Positions 7,107-11,162 of a stretch of 11,162 bases of DNA are shown one piece after another; the first letter of the stretch is position 1, and every line of letters begins with the position of its first letter. The notes under the pieces were generated by a model, which ran no database searches, had not been told where the DNA came from, and was given only the letters and a program-made list of their open reading frames with translations. The stretch lies in the NCBI GenBank assembly GCA_009785015.1, contig WQXD01000092.1:1-11162 (forward strand). Direction: 5' to 3'. The DNA is from Oscillospiraceae bacterium. Lineage in GTDB: Bacteria; Bacillota_A; Clostridia; Oscillospirales; WRJC01. The position numbers and the translations under genes were made by a program.

Positions 7107-8204
7107 TTGTATATGGAAGCGTTGCCAAGTGTTGATTCAACAAACAAAAAAGTTTCAAAATATACGATAATGTACGAAAATACGGCTGTCTTGACTTTTG
7201 ACAGGAATGCGGATAAGGTTGATTTGCATGATGGCAGCTGTCTTCCTTTTGGTTTGCGCGGAAATGTTTCTCCCAAACCGGCGGCGGTTCTCGAATGGTT
7301 GATTTTCCGCATTGACAATCTGCAGCGCACATATATGAATATGGTGTATTTGGCCAGGCAAGTCGGGCGCGACAGAGATAAAGTGTTGTCGGACAGCGCG
7401 GGCGTATCCTGCACGGATAACTTTTGGATAAAGACATCTGATGTTTTGGCCACGTGGGATGAATTGACAACCCTCCGGGATGAAAACCGGGCATTGAGTA
7501 CAATAGCCCTGACGGGAAATATGAACGGCAGCACGCCGCAAGAATTGTTAAAGGGATTTACCTCTTTATTTACGACAAAAGGACATTTCACGAAAGCTAT
7601 ATTGGGAGGAAGCATTTACAAATTAAAAGAAGATGCTTTATTGGAACTTCCCGCATACCTGATAGGAAAGCATATAGGCGTTTCAATCGCGGAATGCGAG
7701 CTTGAAAACGGTTTTATCAAAATAAAGCTGTTCACATCACCTGCAATCTCGCTGGTTCACGCGGCAGAACTCAAGACTTATTTCGATACAACAGATGAAA
7801 TATACAATCATATGTTGCAGCTTGGACGCACAGATATTGTCAATCAGCTGCAGCGAATGTATATTTTTAATTATATAATCGGAAACCCCGACTTGCACGA
7901 CGAAAATACCGGCTTATTATATGACGCAAAAACATTTGAGTTTTTGGCTGTCAGCCCTTGTTATGACCACAATATTGCCTTTCAGGAAGGTTTTGGGGGG
8001 TTGAGCAGGGCGACCAAAGGAAATTCGTCGTCTTTGCCGTTGGACGACTGGACAAAGCTTTTTATCAATAACCACCCTGACATCGTTGAAAAACTGAAAT
8101 TATTGCCGTATACAAAAATAAATAAGTATTTATCAAAGCGTCAAATTGCGGAATTAAAAGACCGGGTGAAAAAAGTTCTCGGATGGTTTGAGGAAAAAAG
8201 TTAA
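7107..8204 (+). CDS. HipA-like serine/threonine kinase, no antitoxin gene alongside
   Basis: The 365-residue product resembles the HipA kinase superfamily in its catalytic half. Seen: a putative ATP-binding Lys in GGSIYKLKEDALLELPAYLIGKHIGV (Lys172 region), a catalytic loop FNYIIGNPDLHDENTGLL with Asp262, His264 and Asn267 (compare N-x-D-x-H-x-x-N in HipA), and SPCYDHN with Asp287 in the position of the metal-binding Asp. FWIKTSDVLATWDEL and an ALTGNMNGSTP segment match HipA-like proteins of Clostridia that I recall. HipA itself phosphorylates glutamyl-tRNA synthetase; the target here is unknown. No HTH (HipB) gene is next to it. Start: TTG 7107 lies 6 bases after GGTGA; ATG 7113 is the alternative, 12 bases after. 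The gene is clearly more AT-rich than its neighbours (18 of 60 bases G+C at 7141-7200), suggesting acquisition beside the tRNA. Exact subfamily uncertain. Confidence 0.72.
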   Translation: MYMEALPSVDSTNKKVSKYTIMYENTAVLTFDRNADKVDLHDGSCLPFGLRGNVSPKPAAVLEWLIFRIDNLQRTYMNMVYLARQVGRDRDKVLSDSAGVSCTDNFWIKTSDVLATWDELTTLRDENRALSTIALTGNMNGSTPQELLKGFTSLFTTKGHFTKAILGGSIYKLKEDALLELPAYLIGKHIGVSIAECELENGFIKIKLFTSPAISLVHAAELKTYFDTTDEIYNHMLQLGRTDIVNQLQRMYIFNYIIGNPDLHDENTGLLYDAKTFEFLAVSPCYDHNIAFQEGFGGLSRATKGNSSSLPLDDWTKLFINNHPDIVEKLKLLPYTKINKYLSKRQIAELKDRVKKVLGWFEEKS

Positions 8205-8226
8205 AAAGTGTGAGGAAAGAAATAAA

Positions 8227-9627
8227 ATGATTTACAACAATTGTTTCGATACCGACGTTCTCGTAGTCGGCGGGGGTTTGGGCGGGCTTGCGGCCGCGCT
8301 GGGTTCGGCGAGGGCGGGGGCGAAAACCATGCTGCTCGAACGCAATACCTATCTTGGCGGCGTCGCCACTGCGGGCATGTGCTGTTCCGTATTCAACTGC
8401 CTGTTCACGCGCGGCAGAAAATTGGCCGTTTCGGGGATTCCGCTGGAAATCACCGACCTTCTGGCGGATTCCGGCGGTCCGGGAATGAGCTGGCGCAGGC
8501 ACAAAGGCCATGTGATTTACGATTTGGAGCTGGCAAAGCTGAGTTTGGACAAATTGGCGCAAAACAACGCGGTACAGCTGCTCTTGGAGACAATGGTGAC
8601 AGACGTCGCCAAAGAAAACGGCAGGCTGACCGGCGTCCGTTTTATCGGAAAGGGAGGCGCCGGAACCATATCGGCAAAAGCTGTCGTCGACGCAACGGGG
8701 GATTCTGACGTCGCCCATATGGCCGGCGCGCCGTTGATCACGATCCCCCGGGAGGGGTTTTCGCGTTCGAGTTACTGCTTCCGCATGGGCAATGTAGATC
8801 TCGACGGGTTTGTGGATTATTTCAGAAATAACCCGGGGCAGTATCCGGAATTGATGGACATCGAATGGAGCCTCGCCGAGGCGCTGGCGCAGTATGAGGA
8901 CAACGGGACGTTTTTGTTCCCGCATGGCGGCGGCATGCAGATGGACATCATGAAAAAGGGGATCGAATCGGGCGAATTGAAACTTTCGCTGGGAGTATAC
9001 GACACCATGGACGCCACCCAGATGCACGGAATCCGCAATACCAAAATCATGCACATAGTGACCGGTTATACAAAAATCAGCTTGGATGCCTTTGATATCA
9101 GCCGGGCGATCACGGACGGGCGCGAAATGGCCCACCACGCCGCGCAGTTCATGAGAAAACGCATGCCGGGTTTTGAAAACGCCTTTGTCTGCGGTTTCGC
9201 GGACAATCTGGGCATCAGGGCTTCCCGGTATATCCACGGCGATTTTGTATTCACGGCCCAAATGAAGTCGACGCCCTCGCGTTTTGAGGACGCAATAGGC
9301 CAAGGCGTCGTGGAAGTACAGCAAAAGCTGCACAAGGCAAAAAACGCCTGGGGCGCGCAAATTTTCGGCGATGACGTGTATCAGATACCGTACCGCTGCC
9401 TTTTGCCCCGGAATGTCGACGGTTTGATCATGGGCGCCGGGCGGAGCGTAAGCGCGGACAATCCCTATCTGCTGCGGGTGATGGCGACCACGATGACAAT
9501 TGGGCAGGCGGCGGGGATTGCCGCCGCAACAAGCGCGAAAGAGGGAGAGGAACTGCGCCGCCTCGACGTATGTACAATACAAAGGGAATTGGCCGCTCAG
9601 GGCGTCGACCTCACGCGGGATTTTTAA
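8227..9627 (+). CDS. FAD-dependent oxidoreductase (FAD_oxidored family)
   Basis: The product is 466 residues with no signal peptide. The dinucleotide-binding fold is at the N terminus: DVLVVGGGLGGLAA (G15-x-G17-x-x-G20) with the ribose-binding Glu38 ending the second strand (MLLER), then the family segment GGVATAGM. A second FAD contact, VVDATGDSDVA, lies at about residues 154-164, and the C-terminal FAD motif is GLIMGAGRSVSADNP with a helix IGQAAGIAAA. The substrate is unknown; relatives oxidise or reduce diverse small molecules and often sit in carbohydrate clusters. Cysteines 52, 53 and 58 cluster near the flavin side and may be functional. ATG 8227 is chosen for GAGGAAAG (8212-8219) 7 bases upstream; a TTG at 8188 in frame would overlap the preceding gene. 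It follows the HipA-like gene by 22 bases without terminator. Its last 17 bases overlap the end of the opposite-strand aminotransferase gene. Confidence 0.85.
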   Translation: MIYNNCFDTDVLVVGGGLGGLAAALGSARAGAKTMLLERNTYLGGVATAGMCCSVFNCLFTRGRKLAVSGIPLEITDLLADSGGPGMSWRRHKGHVIYDLELAKLSLDKLAQNNAVQLLLETMVTDVAKENGRLTGVRFIGKGGAGTISAKAVVDATGDSDVAHMAGAPLITIPREGFSRSSYCFRMGNVDLDGFVDYFRNNPGQYPELMDIEWSLAEALAQYEDNGTFLFPHGGGMQMDIMKKGIESGELKLSLGVYDTMDATQMHGIRNTKIMHIVTGYTKISLDAFDISRAITDGREMAHHAAQFMRKRMPGFENAFVCGFADNLGIRASRYIHGDFVFTAQMKSTPSRFEDAIGQGVVEVQQKLHKAKNAWGAQIFGDDVYQIPYRCLLPRNVDGLIMGAGRSVSADNPYLLRVMATTMTIGQAAGIAAATSAKEGEELRRLDVCTIQRELAAQGVDLTRDF

Positions 9628-10792
9628 AGGCGTCTTCGACTTTTTCAAAAATATCGGCCAGATCGCGGACGTCGTCATCCGTATAACTTTCGTTGATTGT
9701 GAGGTTGAAGTGGTCGAGCACCGATTTTTCGGCGATGGGGCACGGATATTTTTTGTCCGGGTCTCCTTTGTATTCGGGGGCGGACCACGGGTAGGCCGAC
9801 GTCCCGAAAACTTTTTTTTCGGTAAACCACCTAAACGTCTGCGGCAGCGCGGCGCCGTAATCCGGCGCCACCGGCATCCCCTCGGCCGATAAGGCCCGGC
9901 AGTACAATTCCTTGCCGGCTGTCAGGGCTCCGCCGTTGAATTTCAGCCGCCACCACCAGTAGGAATGTTTCGCCCCGGGCAGCTGCTCCGGAATCGAAAC
10001 GGCCGCAAGCCCGCCTATCAGAGACGCCAGCCGAGCCGCGACGTTTCTCCTGCGCTCCACAAAATCCGGCAGCTTTTTAAGCTGTACGCGCCCTATGCAG
10101 CAGGCAAGGTCGTCCGAATTGAAATTTAACGACGCTATCACATTGGTTTCGCCCGTCAGCCCGAACGGTTTTCCCCTGTCTGCGGCCCTTCGGGCGTTCC
10201 AGTACAGTTTCTCGCTCTTTGTAAAGACAAGCCCGCCCTGGCCGCCCGTGCTGTGATGTTTTCCGAACATCGTCGAAAATGCCGCTATATCGCCGAATGT
10301 GCCCACCAATTGTCCGTCAAGCGACGCGTGATGGGACTGCGCGCAGTCTTCAATCACCGGTATGTTGTATTTTTTCGCGGCCTTTACTATGTTTTTTATA
10401 TCTGCGGGTTCCCCGCCGATATGAGCCGCGATAATCGCGCCGGTGAGCGGCGTTATCATCTTTTCGATCTGGTACGCGTCGGTGTTGTAGCGTCCCGGGG
10501 AGGCGTCGGCTATGACCGGAATGCAGTTTAAAAGGGTGACCGGCATGATCCCGCCCGGGTCGGTCATCGGGCATACCACGACTTCCGAAAAGGGCTCGAC
10601 GCCCAGCGCGCGCAGGGCGACATACACCGCGGAAGTCCCCGAATTCACCGCGTCCGCATGCCCGCCGCCCATATACTCGGCGAATTCGCGGCAGTACGCG
10701 TCTTCTTCGGGCCCGTTGTAGGGAATGGTTCCGCCGTTTGCGATAACTTGGTCAAACAGGGCGTTTACCGCCTCTTTTTCCTCGCGGTTCAT
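9611..10792 (-). CDS. DegT/DnrJ/EryC1/StrS-type PLP aminotransferase, N terminus displaced by a frameshift
   Basis: The intact frame gives 393 residues from ATG 10792 to TGA 9611-9613. It belongs to the sugar aminotransferase family that transfers an amino group from glutamate or glutamine to a keto sugar or cyclitol using PLP. Seen: NSGTSAVYVALRALGV (about 50-65, phosphate/cofactor region), EDCAQSHHA with PLP-N1 Asp149, and FGKHHSTGGQGG with the Schiff-base Lys178. The catalytic residues are therefore present. The start is doubtful: ATG 10792 has no SD, while in-frame codons upstream (10793-10849) encode LALFGGEPLRKTPFPPRG, the standard family N terminus, reachable from ATG 10865 only if one A is removed from the A8 run at 10850-10857. 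Its SD (GGGG at 10877-10880) lies in the end of the isomerase gene. So the gene is frameshifted, slippage-dependent, or wrongly sequenced here. The pair with the isomerase suggests amino sugar or cyclitol metabolism. Confidence 0.85.
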   Translation of the reverse strand: MNREEKEAVNALFDQVIANGGTIPYNGPEEDAYCREFAEYMGGGHADAVNSGTSAVYVALRALGVEPFSEVVVCPMTDPGGIMPVTLLNCIPVIADASPGRYNTDAYQIEKMITPLTGAIIAAHIGGEPADIKNIVKAAKKYNIPVIEDCAQSHHASLDGQLVGTFGDIAAFSTMFGKHHSTGGQGGLVFTKSEKLYWNARRAADRGKPFGLTGETNVIASLNFNSDDLACCIGRVQLKKLPDFVERRRNVAARLASLIGGLAAVSIPEQLPGAKHSYWWWRLKFNGGALTAGKELYCRALSAEGMPVAPDYGAALPQTFRWFTEKKVFGTSAYPWSAPEYKGDPDKKYPCPIAEKSVLDHFNLTINESYTDDDVRDLADIFEKVEDAFKNPA

Positions 10793-10865
10793 GGAGCCGC
10801 GCGGCGGAAAAGGCGTTTTTCTGAGCGGTTCCCCGCCGAACAGCGCGAGTTTTTTTTGTTTCCAT
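10793..10865 (-). other. Original 5' end of the aminotransferase gene with frameshifting A8 run
   Basis: On the minus strand, ATG at 10865-10863 begins METKK and then an eight-A run (10857-10850) shifts it into a frame that stops at 10754-10752 after 37 codons. With seven A the reading becomes M-E-T-K-K-L-A-L-F-G-G-E-P, continuing through to the intact aminotransferase frame. The in-frame stretch before the run (back to the stop at 10873-10871) has no ATG, GTG or TTG. Candidates are a sequencing error, a true inactivating indel, or a phase-variable or slippage site. Confidence 0.8.
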
Positions 10866-10870
10866 ATCGA

Positions 10871-11162
10871 TTATTTCCCCGTCAGCATTTTTTTGACATA
10901 GCATATCGTTTCTTTTATGTCTTTTATCTGTTGTTCGCCCGATATTTCACGCTCGATGTACAAGTCGCCCGTATACCCCTGCTCCAGGAGCTTCAAAAGG
11001 AAAACCGGGAAATTCACCGAGCCTTCGCCCACTTTGCGTTCCATGCCCAGCGAATAAAAACCGCCCGGGTTATTTTCATTCGGATAATCGCCGTCTTTTA
11101 CGTGGACGCCCCGGATATATCCCTTGAAAATATCGACTGCGTCGACGGGATTGCCCCGCCCG
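10871..11162 (-). CDS. Sugar phosphate isomerase/epimerase (xylose isomerase-like TIM barrel), C-terminal part
   Basis: Only the last 96 codons are in the window; the 5' end lies beyond 11162 and the stop is TAA at 10873-10871. The visible part carries late barrel strands of the AP endonuclease 2/xylose isomerase-like family: IRGVHVKDGDYP with the conserved metal-associated His-Val-Lys-Asp, then MERKVGEGSVNFPVFLLKL (the family VGEG-V-F motif), and GDLYIEREISGE with the terminal metal-ligand Glu-x-Glu. Members isomerise or epimerise sugars, keto acids or inositols. The aminotransferase start (10865) lies 5 bases downstream, so the two are one operon and probably translationally coupled. The exact substrate is unknown. 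Confidence 0.86.
   Translation of the reverse strand, partial: GRGNPVDAVDIFKGYIRGVHVKDGDYPNENNPGGFYSLGMERKVGEGSVNFPVFLLKLLEQGYTGDLYIEREISGEQQIKDIKETICYVKKMLTGK

Noticed and set aside
8065..9678. Long open frame of 537 codons on the minus strand opposite the oxidoreductase gene
   Set aside because: It mirrors a GC-rich real gene, has no family motifs, is rich in His/Arg as antisense shadows are, and the plus-strand frame has clear FAD motifs.

Overview
The window looks like chromosome from an anaerobic Gram-positive bacterium of the Clostridia (Bacillota), probably an uncultured gut-type lineage. The signs are a family 1-type sugar-binding lipoprotein fragment, a ribosomal protein block rpmG-secE-nusG-rplK-rplA with strong SD sequences, consensus sigma-A promoters with a TG-extended -10, and a CCA-encoding tRNA-Tyr. 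Most genes are GC-rich (38 of 60 bases G+C at 4021-4080) yet use AUA isoleucine codons freely. Lineage is inferred from style; no 16S is present.

Layout. (1) 1-2045, + strand: the 3' part of an ABC transporter sugar-binding protein, then a secreted protein with an N-terminal signal peptide, a beta-rich domain, a Ser/Arg/Glu/Ala-rich stalk and a C-terminal membrane anchor. (2) 2075-4488: a consensus promoter, a structured 5' leader, and the translation/secretion operon rpmG, secE, nusG, rplK, rplA. The nusG-rplK gap carries a nested stem-loop that resembles the 23S rRNA site bound by protein L1, so it is a good candidate for L1 autoregulation. (3) 4505-6838: directly after rplA, where rplJ-rplL and rpoBC are often found, sits a cytoplasmic glycoside hydrolase family 2 (beta-mannosidase-like) gene. 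(4) 6872-7060: tRNA-Tyr with its own promoter and an intrinsic terminator. (5) 7107-9627: a visibly AT-rich, orphan HipA-like kinase gene followed 22 bases later by a FAD-dependent oxidoreductase. (6) 9611-11162, - strand: a sugar phosphate isomerase/epimerase (partial) and a DegT/DnrJ/EryC1/StrS-type PLP aminotransferase, 5 bases apart. The aminotransferase reading frame is broken near its start by an 8-A run that would need to be 7 for the gene to read through.

How the parts fit. The r-protein block is housekeeping. The binding protein, the anchored surface protein, the GH2 enzyme, the oxidoreductase, the isomerase and the aminotransferase all point to uptake and processing of carbohydrates, and they surround the translation genes on both sides. 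The strongest second-look items are the probable frameshift at 10850-10857, the L1-site mimic at 3261-3316, the rplA-to-GH2 junction, and the antitoxin-less HipA-like gene next to the tRNA. I see no convincing novel multi-gene defence or mobile system here.
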